A stretch of DNA of 37,241 nt from an uncultured Eubacteriales bacterium (GTDB lineage: Bacteria; Bacillota; Clostridia; Oscillospirales; CAG-272): NCBI GenBank assembly GCA_958352145.1, contig CATWNM010000022.1, positions 1 to 37,241 on the forward strand. The letters run 5' to 3'. A program made the position numbers and the translations under genes. Shown here in pieces: positions 17,299-24,265 of the stretch. Within the stretch, counting starts at the first letter, position 1. Every line of letters begins with the position of its first letter. Below the pieces are notes generated by a model that was given only the letters and a program-made list of their open reading frames with translations, was not told where the DNA came from and did no database searches.

Positions 17299-17327
17299 TT
17301 GCAAAATTTATCAGAATCGTTTATTAT
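17299..17327 (+). promoter_or_regulatory. Candidate SigA promoter of ftsZ
   Basis: TTGCAA at 17299-17304, a 17-base spacer, then TATTAT at 17322-17327 (5 of 6). It lies in the 147-base AT-rich gap between ftsQ and ftsZ, so ftsZ can be transcribed separately from the cluster. Confidence 0.6.
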
Positions 17328-17403
17328 ATATGTATCGGTTGTAGTTTTTAGGAAAATAAAAGTCAAACAAAGTCAAACATAGATCTCTGGGAGGATACTT
17401 AAA

Positions 17404-18510
17404 ATGGGATTTGAACTCGATGAAGCTTTGGACAGCGGCGTTACAATAAAAGTTGTCGGTGTCGGCGGAGGCGGAAACAATGCCGTGAATAGAATGGTAG
17501 CGACGGATATCCGGGGCGTGGAATTCATATGCGTCAATACGGACAAGCAGGTGCTGATCAATTCTGCCGCGACGCAGAAAGTTACGATCGGCGAGAAGAT
17601 CACACATGGTCACGGGGCAGGTGCGAATCCTGAGGTCGGCAAGCGCGCGGCAGAGGAAAGCATTGACGATATCAAAAATGCATTAGCCGGTGCGGATATG
17701 GTATTCATTACCGCGGGTATGGGCGGCGGCACCGGAACCGGCGCTGCGCCGATCGTCGCCCGGATTGCACGGGAGATGAACATACTTACGGTCGGTATTG
17801 TGACAAAACCCTTTGGGTTTGAGGGAAAACGGCGGATGGATCAGGCGGAGGTCGGCATCGAGTCGCTCCGCGAGTTTGTCGATTCTTTGATTGTGATTCC
17901 GAACGAGCGTCTTAAGCAGGTGACAGACGAGCGGATCACCCTCGCCAATGCTTTCAGCATCGCGGACGATGTGTTGCGCCGCGGCGTACAGAGTATTTCC
18001 GAGTTGATCAGCGTTCCGCAGTTTATCAATCTGGATTTTGCAGATGTAACTGCTGTGATGAAAGATGCCGGCAATGCGCATATGGGCGTTGGCAGTGCGA
18101 GCGGTAAAGATAAAGCGACTTTGGCGGCGAAAGCGGCAATTTCCAGCCCGTTGCTGGAGACCTCTATTGAAGGCGCGACGGGTATTTTGATCTGTATTAC
18201 CGCTTCGCCGGATATCGGGCTTGAGGATGTGGATGTTGCTTCGCAGATGGTGGCGAATGAAGCGCATCCGGATGCAAATATTATTTGGGGCGCGGCACTT
18301 GATCCGAGTTTGGAGGACGAAATGCGCGTGACGATCGTTGCTACCGGATTTCAGAAAGATAAAATGGAAAAGACGCACGGAAATCCAAAGCCTGCCGCAG
18401 CGCCGGCACCGAAAGTACAGGATGTGCCTGTAGCGGACGAGCCTGTGAAAGCAAAGGATGACGATGACGATATTGGCGATCTGATCCGGATGCTCAACGG
18501 CAACAAATAA
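17404..18510 (+). CDS. ftsZ: Cell division GTPase FtsZ
   Basis: Tubulin-like GTPase (368 residues) that forms the Z ring. N-terminal GVGGGGNNAVNRM and the tubulin signature GGGTGTGAAPIVA bind GTP. The T7-loop region with NLDFADV is present for GTP hydrolysis. A variable acidic linker (about residues 320-355) leads to a short C-terminal tail ending GDLIRMLNGNK, which takes the place of the usual partner-binding peptide. GGGAGG is the ribosome-binding site. The gene ends the dcw cluster. No terminator directly follows. Confidence 0.97.
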   Translation: MGFELDEALDSGVTIKVVGVGGGGNNAVNRMVATDIRGVEFICVNTDKQVLINSAATQKVTIGEKITHGHGAGANPEVGKRAAEESIDDIKNALAGADMVFITAGMGGGTGTGAAPIVARIAREMNILTVGIVTKPFGFEGKRRMDQAEVGIESLREFVDSLIVIPNERLKQVTDERITLANAFSIADDVLRRGVQSISELISVPQFINLDFADVTAVMKDAGNAHMGVGSASGKDKATLAAKAAISSPLLETSIEGATGILICITASPDIGLEDVDVASQMVANEAHPDANIIWGAALDPSLEDEMRVTIVATGFQKDKMEKTHGNPKPAAAPAPKVQDVPVADEPVKAKDDDDDIGDLIRMLNGNK

Positions 18511-18647
18511 AGGTTTTACAAATTTATTTGTCTTGTTTTCTGCCGCTGAGTTCGGTCTGTCGAGCATTATTCATGCACACCGTCCTAAATTTCCTAATAC
18601 AGTGAAGATATTGGTTCCGGCCTGTATATTCTACGATACCCGATTGA

Positions 18648-18809
18648 TTGGGATTATTGTCTGTCAATTACGATACGGTAGATTTTGCTTATGACGGCAC
18701 AACATCCATCTGGCAAATCGTATTTTACACAGAGGAAACAGTTAGCGGGGATCAGACGGTATATATGGACAATTATGGCGTAACTTGCCTTGTTATATAT
18801 GGTGAGTGA
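18648..18809 (+). pseudogene. C-terminal fragment of an unrecognised protein
   Basis: A frame with good coding character but no start, bounded by an in-frame TGA at 18645 and ending TGA at 18807-18809. The peptide includes VNYDTVDFAYDGTTSIWQIV and ends DNYGVTCLVIYGE. Upstream, the stretch SEDIGSGLYI in another frame suggests a frameshifted continuation. An intrinsic terminator lies directly downstream, as expected for the 3' end of a former gene. The family is not recognised. Confidence 0.45.
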
Positions 18810-18825
18810 TATTCTATAAAGTTTC

Positions 18826-18866
18826 AAAGGCTTCGCAGGATTTTGAAATCTTGCGAAGCCTTTTTG
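18826..18866 (+). terminator. Intrinsic terminator downstream of the gene fragment
   Basis: AAAGGCTTCGCAGGATT pairs with AATCTTGCGAAGCCTTT with a single G-U pair, followed by TTTTTG. It may now end read-through transcription from ftsZ. Confidence 0.85.
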
Positions 18867-18873
18867 TTCAAGT

Positions 18874-19068
18874 CTATGCTTTAGTTTGCCAAAAAGACAC
18901 TCTTAATGTCCTGAGACCGCTTGCGGCTTTTCTCCGCCGTTCTTTCTGTTTGGCGGCCTCCACTACTGCCTCCAACTGCTCCGGGCCGAAGGCATCCTCA
19001 TCCTCCGCGCTGGAAAAAAGAAAAAGAATCCAGCAAAGCCCTAATACGCGGTGCTCTGCGGGATTCAA
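18874..19068 (-). pseudogene. Unrecognised coding remnant next to the left end of the element
   Basis: A 64-codon minus-strand frame with a hydrophilic, Glu/Arg-rich C-terminal part (AFGPEQLEAVVEAAKQKERR). Its only start is TTG without a ribosome-binding site, and a plausible coding stretch (RNFESRRAPRIRALLDSF) continues upstream in another frame. This suggests a frameshifted 3' end of an old gene. Function unknown. Confidence 0.3.
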
Positions 19069-19104
19069 AATTCCTGGTTATTCCCACTCCACTATTGGAA
19101 TTTT
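19067..19104. repeat. 8-bp inverted repeat bracketing the left attachment core
   Basis: AAAATTCC (19067-19074) and GGAATTTT (19097-19104) flank the 12-base core shared with the right end. Tyrosine recombinase core sites often show inverted arms around the crossover region, so this may be part of the integrase binding site. Confidence 0.4.
19078..19089. other. Left attachment site core (direct repeat with the right end)
   Basis: TTATTCCCACTC occurs here and again at 29686-29697, next to the integrase gene. Read on the minus strand it is GAGTGGGAATAA, which equals the Glu-Trp-Glu-stop end seen at the 3' end of many guaA genes, a common integration target. No guaA gene is in the window. Confidence 0.6.
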
Positions 19105-19225
19105 ATCCCATCTACATTCAGTTGCTTCATATCATTTATAATCTGCATATTGTATCTATTTTGCGCTTTGTTTTCGTAATGAACCGGTATAAGCATCGTT
19201 TCAGCATCACGCCAAAAGGAAGGTG

Positions 19226-19372
19226 GTGAAGAATGTGCCTGAATCCAGAGAAGAAATGTTACGCCTTACGGCTAAGGCCCGTGAACAAGTTATGATTGAT
19301 AGGTTGCTCGAGTTTTTTCACGAACATAAAGACGAGTTCTTAAAAAAGATGGAAAATCAAAAGAAAGATTAG
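19226..19372 (+). CDS. Small charged hypothetical protein
   Basis: A 48-codon frame (KNVPESREEMLRLTAKAREQ followed by a Lys/Glu-rich helix) with GTG starts at 19223, 19226 and 19235. AAAAGGAAG lies just upstream, favouring 19226. It is predicted to be entirely helical. Its stop overlaps the 3' end of the convergent HNH gene by four bases. Not recognised; it could be a small regulatory or antitoxin-like protein, but no partner is evident. Confidence 0.5.
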   Translation: MKNVPESREEMLRLTAKAREQVMIDRLLEFFHEHKDEFLKKMENQKKD

Positions 19373-20112
19373 CCTCTGAATATCACATCGTTATGATATG
19401 CTAGGGCTTCTTTGCTTGGATAAAATTTTTTCGGCAACACAATGGATTTTCCTTCGAGGTCGGTAAGCCATAGCCTTGTAAAGCTGTCATGCCGTTCTCG
19501 TACCTGTGTTGAAACATGAATTTTATAATCCGGCGTTACAGTGATAAGCCCTCCGTCAAATGCTTTATCATAAAAGGTGTTCAGCAACAGACCATTTGTA
19601 GGGTCTGTTCTTTCCGAGGTCGTGCGGCAACTCCTAAAGGGTTTTATATGGCTTGCTACAAGCATTGCAGGCAAAGTCATGCCAGAGATACAGCAGGTGT
19701 TTTCATAAGAAGCAAATATGGATGCACGAAAGAAATGACGCTCTCGACTGACTTTATTCTTGTCAGTCAATGAAGACAGCGGCTTTGCTCCATTTATCGG
19801 GTTTGCATCAAACAGAGCTAGGCCAGTCAATGACTCTGCCTGCACACTGAGGGTTCCCCAATCGTTTTTGAATTCCTCAAAAATCAAGCGATCGGCTTTT
19901 GCCGCATGGGTTGCGCCTTTGACTTTTGAATTAGGGTCGATTGCCGCAAAGTTTTTCATACGCATAACAAGGGAACTGATGGAATGGGAAAATCTATCAG
20001 CTACCTGTTGTATCAATTTATTCGAGGGACGAATATCGTTCAGTGGCGTAATGCAGTACAGCGCATAGGCGACGATAATATCCTCTCGAGTCCATACCAC
20101 ACGTTCACTCAT
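19369..20112 (-). CDS. HNH endonuclease (HNH_2-like)
   Basis: A 247-residue protein with a C-terminal HNH nuclease domain. Cys140-Cys141-Ile-Ser-Gly, Ala-Ser-His155-Ile-Lys-Pro, Asn173-Gly-Leu-Leu-Leu and Ala-Phe-Asp186-Gly-Gly-Leu-Ile follow the HNH_2 pattern seen in restriction-like enzymes. The second catalytic His position reads Asp182 (FYDKAFD), which is seen in some relatives. Residues 1 to about 110 are helical and probably recognise the target. CGGAG is 10 bases upstream of the ATG. It lies 30 bases behind the PH/SHOCT gene and is probably co-transcribed with it. A defensive role against competing DNA is plausible but not shown. Confidence 0.82.
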   Translation of the reverse strand: MSERVVWTREDIIVAYALYCITPLNDIRPSNKLIQQVADRFSHSISSLVMRMKNFAAIDPNSKVKGATHAAKADRLIFEEFKNDWGTLSVQAESLTGLALFDANPINGAKPLSSLTDKNKVSRERHFFRASIFASYENTCCISGMTLPAMLVASHIKPFRSCRTTSERTDPTNGLLLNTFYDKAFDGGLITVTPDYKIHVSTQVRERHDSFTRLWLTDLEGKSIVLPKKFYPSKEALAYHNDVIFRG

Positions 20113-20142
20113 GGCTTAAAATCTCCGAAAATGGAGAAAGAA

Positions 20143-20649
20143 TCAATTCGCAGGTTCCTTCTCTCTTATAATCCCAATAACTCTTTCTTTTTTTTCCATA
20201 AATTCGCTCTCTGTAATGATTCCCATGTCAAGCAGTTCCTTGTATTTCTTGATTTCGTCAGTAGCCGAAACCGGCGCACTTGTTGCTTTCGGTTGCGCTT
20301 TTCCGAGAACGTAATTCACAAAAGCATTGAAGTCGTCAGGACCTGCTGCAATGTCGAGTTTTACAGTCTGCCCGCCGCCAAGAACGATGGATAACTCTGC
20401 TTTTTGATAGGTGATACTCGTAATAACGGAATAGTTATAAACATCAGCAAAATAGATTACTCCAAGTTTGCGTCGCCCGAGAATAACTGCATCGTTTGTA
20501 CAAAGAACGCAGTTATTTTTGGCTGCAGTAAGATTAGAACACAAAATTGCATTGACATCATTCTCTCCGCTGATGACCTTATAACGAATGGCCTCTTTGA
20601 TAATCTTTTGGGCGGTTTTGTCAAAAGACGAACGATTTGCGTAATACAT
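20143..20649 (-). CDS. PH-like domain protein with C-terminal SHOCT domain
   Basis: A 168-residue protein. Residues 1 to about 115 look like a bacterial PH (YokE/bPH-type) domain of beta strands: CVLCTNDAVILGRRKLGVIY, SVITSITYQKAELSIVLGG and TVKLDIAAG. After a short Pro/Ala linker, DEIKKYKELLDMGIITESEF is a typical SHOCT motif, a short oligomerisation or tethering module. GAGG is 9 bases upstream of the ATG, and a perfect SigA promoter lies 36 bases before the start. It is the first gene of a probable two-gene unit with the HNH nuclease, suggesting a regulatory or sensing role for the pair. Confidence 0.75.
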   Translation of the reverse strand: MYYANRSSFDKTAQKIIKEAIRYKVISGENDVNAILCSNLTAAKNNCVLCTNDAVILGRRKLGVIYFADVYNYSVITSITYQKAELSIVLGGGQTVKLDIAAGPDDFNAFVNYVLGKAQPKATSAPVSATDEIKKYKELLDMGIITESEFMEKKERVIGIIREKEPAN

Positions 20650-20684
20650 AGCAGACGCCTCTTTCCCTTGTATTCCTATATATA

Positions 20685-20713
20685 ATTATACTGTGTTGCG
20701 AACAACCTGTCAA
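20685..20713 (-). promoter_or_regulatory. Perfect-consensus SigA promoter for the PH/SHOCT-HNH unit
   Basis: On the minus strand TTGACA (20708-20713), a 17-base spacer and TATAAT (20685-20690). The spacer contains GTTG-TTCG-CAAC (20695-20706), an inverted repeat placed where a repressor would block RNA polymerase. Confidence 0.85.
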
Positions 20714-20753
20714 TTATTAGAGCCTTAGTTGTCAAGCAAAAAACAGTCAGCCT

Positions 20754-20786
20754 TGATAATGACTTATCATGTATGCGTACTATAAT
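20754..20786 (+). promoter_or_regulatory. Promoter/operator region of the XRE regulator
   Basis: TATAAT at 20781-20786 is 20 bases upstream of the XRE ATG. The expected -35 area is covered by TGATAA-TGAC-TTATCA (20754-20769), a perfect inverted repeat suited to binding a dimeric XRE protein. No consensus -35 at 17 bases was found. Autoregulation is inferred. Confidence 0.55.
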
Positions 20787-20806
20787 TTTAGTTGGAGGAA
20801 ACATAC

Positions 20807-21085
20807 ATGACAGCAGATACTATTAAGCAGTTACGCGAATCAAGGGGCTGGACACAGGCAGAGTTGGCGAGAAAACTGAACATCTCAAGGAATGGCGTAA
20901 ATACATGGGAACAAGGCTTGTCAATGCCATCACCTCACTTTCTGATTGAGCTCGCCAAAATCTTTTCTGTTTCCACCGATTTTTTACTTGGCGTTGAACC
21001 GCTCCACACTATCAATGTTTCAGACTTATCCGCAAAAGATATTGCTATGCTAACTGATTTTGCGGATCGTTTGAGAAGCGTGTAG
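20807..21085 (+). CDS. XRE-family HTH transcriptional regulator
   Basis: A 92-residue Cro/CI-type DNA-binding protein. The HTH covers residues 2-60: TIKQLRESRGWTQAELARKL, ISRNGVNTWEQGLSMPSPHF, then LAKIFSVSTDFLLG. A short helical C-terminus probably dimerises. GGAGG is 8 bases upstream of the ATG. It is divergent from the PH/SHOCT-HNH unit with two inverted repeats in the shared 157-base spacer, so it may control both directions, like a satellite master repressor or the regulator of the accessory module. Confidence 0.88.
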   Translation: MTADTIKQLRESRGWTQAELARKLNISRNGVNTWEQGLSMPSPHFLIELAKIFSVSTDFLLGVEPLHTINVSDLSAKDIAMLTDFADRLRSV

Positions 21086-21117
21086 GAGAGTGCTGCTGTT
21101 ATGGTGGTACTCTCCTA
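21083..21117 (+). terminator. Hairpin between the XRE and surface-protein genes
   Basis: TAGGAGAGT (21083-21091) pairs perfectly with ACTCTCCTA (21109-21117) across a 17-base loop, starting in the XRE stop codon. There is no good T-run after it (ATTATTATT), so it may be a weak terminator or an mRNA processing hairpin. Confidence 0.4.
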
Positions 21118-21141
21118 TTATTATTGATAGAGGTGGAATTT

Positions 21142-22776
21142 GTGAAAAAACGCTTAACTGCAATACTCCTGTCCTTTGCCATGATGTCAGGGCTTACATC
21201 GTTTGCCATCGCAGATGTTGGCAGACCAACGGCCTCAACATTCGATGAACTTGCCGCTGTTGTAGACAGTGGGGCGACTACGGTTGAAATCACCAGAACA
21301 ATTGTGATTGATGCACATAAGGTTTTAGGGTACGATGACAAAACAATTACATTGACCCGCTCGGCAGACTTTACCGAAGATATTCTGTTACGGGTTGAAA
21401 ATGGCACTCTTAAAAACCTGATTATTGATGGTCAATCCATAGGCGCTCACGAACGAGCCGTGTGGACTCTAGATGACTGCAATTTTGAAAATGTCACCTT
21501 TACAAACTGCTCGGCAGGTGCCGTTGAAGTAAAAACGGGCTCAGCAATTTTTTCAAATTGCACTTTCACAGACAATTCCAGCGACACCGGCGCACATGTT
21601 CTTATTGGTGCAACCGCTATTTTCTCCGATTGCGTCTTCACTGGCGGCAAAGCTGAGGATAGTGCAGGCGCGATTCGAAACAATGGCAACCTGACATTGA
21701 CTAATTGCACCTTTGCCGAAAATTGTACCAGCGGCATCTCTACTTTCCAAAACGGTGGCGCAATTTACAATGCTAACACACTACATGCCGAAAATTGCGA
21801 ATTTAACGAAAACAACTCTATACTTGGCGGGGCAATAGATACCACAGGTGGTGGCAACACGGAACTTTTATCATGCGTTTTTACTAACAATTCAGCAACT
21901 GTCGGCGGTGCGATTAACAATTCGGGTATCACAACAATCACCGACACTCTGATATACAAAAATAAGGCAACTGAAGAAGGGGCGGATTTATCCGCCATGA
22001 ATCCAATTACCGTACTGTTTACTGAAAACTATGTGTTCGATGAAACTCCAAGCGGCTGGCACTCTGATTTTTATACTGAGCGTTCCGGTAGCAAACTGTT
22101 TGACTTATCATTTGAGGGAAGCGGGAAATTAGTTTTTCTTATGGTGTCAGACCTGCCAACTTCTGAGCCAGAACCAGACCCAAACCCAGAGCCAAAACCA
22201 GAACCAGAGCCTACTCCACCGGTTGCGCCTACTGAGCCAGACTTCGATACTGATCCGCCGACCGCCACCGTCAAACCTTCGACTCAGCATCATAATACTG
22301 TTGTTGACGTCAAGACAATAAAGCCTACTCTTGATAAAGCGAATATGCTTTACCTCGTAGGCTATCGGGATGCTGTTTCTGACGATAATATCACTCGTCG
22401 ACAAATCGTACATATCCTATATAATCTTATGAGTGATGAATGCAAAGAGTATTACGTCTGTGAGGAAAGCCCCTTTGTTGATGTCGTGGACGATATACCA
22501 ATTGCAGTATTAGCAAAAGCAAAAATCATAGTAGGATATGACGAGCACTATCGCCCCGACGCATATTTAACGATGGGGGAACTCTGCACAATACTCAGCC
22601 GATTTTCCGAGTTAGAGAGCGGGACAAGCTCATTCCAAAATATAGAACATCATTGGGCACGTGATTATGTTAACATCTGTGTTTCAAGTGGTTGGATTGA
22701 TGACTCAAGGGAAATTGACCTAAACGAATATGTCGATGCTAAAGACACGATTGACATTATTGTAAAACTTCTATAG
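21142..22776 (+). CDS. Secreted beta-helix protein with C-terminal SLH domains
   Basis: A 544-residue exported protein. GTG at 21142, preceded by AGAGGTGG, gives a proper signal peptide (KKRLTAILLSFAMMSGLTSF, cleavage expected after AIA). Residues of about 95-285 are imperfect repeats of Asn/Thr/Gly-rich strands (LTNCTFAENC, AENCEFNENNSILGGAID, LLSCVFTNNSATVGGAIN), the pattern of a right-handed parallel beta helix. A Pro/Glu linker (EPEPDPNPEPKPEPEP) spans the wall. The C-terminal 170 residues are SLH-like repeats (FVDVVDDIPIAVLAKAKIIV, FQNIEHHWARDYVNICVSSG) that bind secondary wall polymers. This is unusual cargo for such an element; a role in adhesion or host-surface change is inference. 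Confidence 0.82.
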   Translation: MKKRLTAILLSFAMMSGLTSFAIADVGRPTASTFDELAAVVDSGATTVEITRTIVIDAHKVLGYDDKTITLTRSADFTEDILLRVENGTLKNLIIDGQSIGAHERAVWTLDDCNFENVTFTNCSAGAVEVKTGSAIFSNCTFTDNSSDTGAHVLIGATAIFSDCVFTGGKAEDSAGAIRNNGNLTLTNCTFAENCTSGISTFQNGGAIYNANTLHAENCEFNENNSILGGAIDTTGGGNTELLSCVFTNNSATVGGAINNSGITTITDTLIYKNKATEEGADLSAMNPITVLFTENYVFDETPSGWHSDFYTERSGSKLFDLSFEGSGKLVFLMVSDLPTSEPEPDPNPEPKPEPEPTPPVAPTEPDFDTDPPTATVKPSTQHHNTVVDVKTIKPTLDKANMLYLVGYRDAVSDDNITRRQIVHILYNLMSDECKEYYVCEESPFVDVVDDIPIAVLAKAKIIVGYDEHYRPDAYLTMGELCTILSRFSELESGTSSFQNIEHHWARDYVNICVSSGWIDDSREIDLNEYVDAKDTIDIIVKLL

Positions 22777-22781
22777 ATGTG

Positions 22782-22821
22782 AGAAGCCGGTTTGCTAAAG
22801 TAGACCGGCTTCTTTATTCTT
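22782..22821 (+). terminator. Intrinsic terminator after the surface-protein gene
   Basis: AGAAGCCGGT (22782-22791) pairs with ACCGGCTTCT (22804-22813), followed by TTATTCTTT. Confidence 0.85.
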
Positions 22822-22935
22822 TGACCCCACGGTCTCCGCTGGCGAGCTTTAATTTCAAAGGAGGGTTAATTATAAGCCACGAGCCTTAAAACGCGATACG
22901 GGTCAAATATGGGCTTTCTGGAATAGCCTGAACCC

Positions 22936-23175
22936 TTAGTACCACATGACCGTCCACTCGTCAGGCAAGCTATCTTGCTTGGCGAGTTTTACCAGTGTCT
23001 GCCGGGCGTGCGCCGCGTAACTAAAGTCATTCTCATACCCTTGCGGGTCAGCGCGGTCAACAATTTCTTCCGATTTAAGGCTTACGACTATATGCCCAGC
23101 CTTCTTAGAATCCTCAGGATAGAAGTCTGCCTCAATTATGCTTTCGGTCTTTCGCAAGTTTTTCAATTTTAGCAT
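22936..23175 (-). CDS. Small phage head-region associated hypothetical protein
   Basis: A 79-residue soluble protein starting MLKLKNLRKTESIIEADFYP and ending DEWTVMWY. Proteins of this type, with a C-terminal TVMWY-like end, are often found near minor capsid genes in Clostridial prophages; that link is from memory of the family and its biochemical role is unknown. AGAGG precedes the ATG, which overlaps the upstream gene's stop (TAATG), so translation is coupled. It reads opposite to the replication genes of the element. Confidence 0.6.
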   Translation of the reverse strand: MLKLKNLRKTESIIEADFYPEDSKKAGHIVVSLKSEEIVDRADPQGYENDFSYAAHARQTLVKLAKQDSLPDEWTVMWY

Positions 23176-23372
23176 TATTGAACCTCTGCACCCCGTCTTC
23201 CTAGCGCGTTAGTCTCCGAATCCTTGACTATTTCACAAACTTCTGGCGGTAGAAGATAAGATTCATCAATTTCGCTCATAAGCCGATACCAGCCTTTTTC
23301 AATAGAAAGCACTTCATATACTTTGTTTTTTATAAAGGCCACATAATCTGGGCCAATGTATTTTACTTTCAA
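23175..23372 (-). CDS. Small phage head-region associated hypothetical protein
   Basis: About 65 residues with KVKYIGPDYVAFIKNKVYEV and SIEKGWYRLMSEIDESYLLP, a beta-rich pattern common in small ORFs around phage capsid genes. TTG at 23372 has AAGGA at a suitable distance; an ATG nine bases earlier (23381) directly abuts the ribosome-binding site and is less likely. It overlaps both neighbours, forming a compact three-ORF minus-strand cluster. Function unknown. Confidence 0.55.
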   Translation of the reverse strand: MKVKYIGPDYVAFIKNKVYEVLSIEKGWYRLMSEIDESYLLPPEVCEIVKDSETNALGRRGAEVQ

Positions 23373-23668
23373 TCCAACCATTCCTTTACAAAGCTCAAAC
23401 TTATCACCAGTATCAAAATGTATGACGTCTTAGTTGTTACGAACTTTTTTATTATATCGTGCTGTTTTTCGTTTGTAAACATGGCTTGATTGTTTTTAGT
23501 AGATATGCCCGCTTGCTTGACCCACTCTTTATAGGTCATATTCCCTAAAACCTTATAGGTCTTGCCATCTTCCTCTCGTAAAACGCTATCCGAGACCCTC
23601 CATATTCGGACAGCAAGGGACGGTCGTGCTTCTGCGCTAGGGGAGAACATTTCTAATTTGATTATCAT
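23369..23668 (-). pseudogene. Decayed phage minor-capsid-like fragment
   Basis: A 99-codon frame without a convincing ribosome-binding site. The middle part, RVSDSVLREEDGKTYKVLGN then MTYKEWVKQAG, resembles the C-terminal end of minor capsid proteins, which often carry a G-x-MTYxEW segment. The end of the frame (KTSYILILVISLSF) is out of character and suggests a frameshift. It is probably the 3' relic of a head gene left by a phage or satellite ancestor. Confidence 0.4.
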
Positions 23669-24040
23669 ATCAGGTCAACCTGTGGAGTAATCAGTTAACC
23701 CTACGCCTTTTTTGAACTCAAAAGCAGTATGAATTGTAACTCACCAAGGAACGAATTAAGAGCATCCGACCGAACCTTGCGAAGAGGCTCAGCCTCTATT
23801 CTCGCTCGTATCGATCCCCCATCCCGCTACTGCAAGTCGTTACACGAAAAGTTTTTCTACGGGCTTTTGGGGTCGTTTGCAGCGGCTGCAACGGTTTTTA
23901 TAGCCTTTTGTAAAACCCAATGTATAAACGATTTCGATACCCAAATGGGGTATTATAGACCTAATTTACAAAATTGTTTAACTCTATCACAAAACCGCTG
24001 CAAGTACTACAATCTGCTTCCGCTTTGTGGGAGGATTGTT
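23669..24040. other. Non-coding stretch between phage relics and the replication gene
   Basis: No credible gene on either strand; the longest plus-strand frame (23729-24073) is low-complexity and lacks a ribosome-binding site. A palindromic GCAGCGGCTGC lies near 23880-23890, and a related ACCGCTGCAAG near 23995, so the segment may form RNA structure ahead of the short ORF at 24041. Confidence 0.4.
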
Positions 24041-24073
24041 ATGTTCATAAAAAGTTTAAGAAGAAAATTTTAG
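24041..24073 (+). CDS. Very short leader-like ORF (10 codons)
   Basis: ATG at 24041 with a strong GGGAGG 8 bases upstream encodes MFIKSLRRKF and stops at TAG. The Arg-Arg-Lys run, the strong ribosome-binding site and the large hairpin that begins 12 bases after its stop resemble translational attenuator leaders. Downstream genes have their own promoter after the hairpin, so control of those genes is uncertain. Confidence 0.35.
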   Translation: MFIKSLRRKF

Positions 24074-24085
24074 GTCAATATAATC

Positions 24086-24137
24086 AAAAGGCAGTGCCTT
24101 TATGACATACTCCTGTCATTAATGGCAAGTGCCTTTT
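24086..24137 (+). terminator. Long nested hairpin, probable terminator
   Basis: The outer stem AAAAGGCA (24086-24093) pairs with TGCCTTTT (24130-24137). Inside it TGCC pairs with GGCA and ATGACA with TGTCAT around a six-base loop. The whole forms one interrupted stem of about 52 bases with a U-rich 3' arm. Confidence 0.65.
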
Positions 24138-24189
24138 CATATTTGACAATTTGTTCTCAAACGCCGTTTTTCTTACTAATATTAGGCTA

Positions 24190-24218
24190 TTTACAGCACG
24201 ATATATATACGATAAAAT
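24190..24218 (+). promoter_or_regulatory. SigA promoter of the replication operon
   Basis: TTTACA at 24190-24195, a 17-base spacer, TAAAAT at 24213-24218. Both hexamers match 5 of 6. The predicted start is about 40 bases before the primase/VapE ATG. Confidence 0.7.
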
Positions 24219-24265
24219 ACAGATAACCACAATATATTGTGTATTTTGAAAGAGAGGTTGACCAC

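Noticed and set aside
17683..18567. Minus-strand frame of 294 codons opposite ftsZ
   Set aside because: Antisense of a highly conserved gene; composition is Arg/His-rich shadow sequence without recognisable motifs.
23729..24073. Plus-strand frame of 114 codons before the replication gene
   Set aside because: No ribosome-binding site, odd composition and no pattern; only the last ten codons, from 24041, have a proper start signal.
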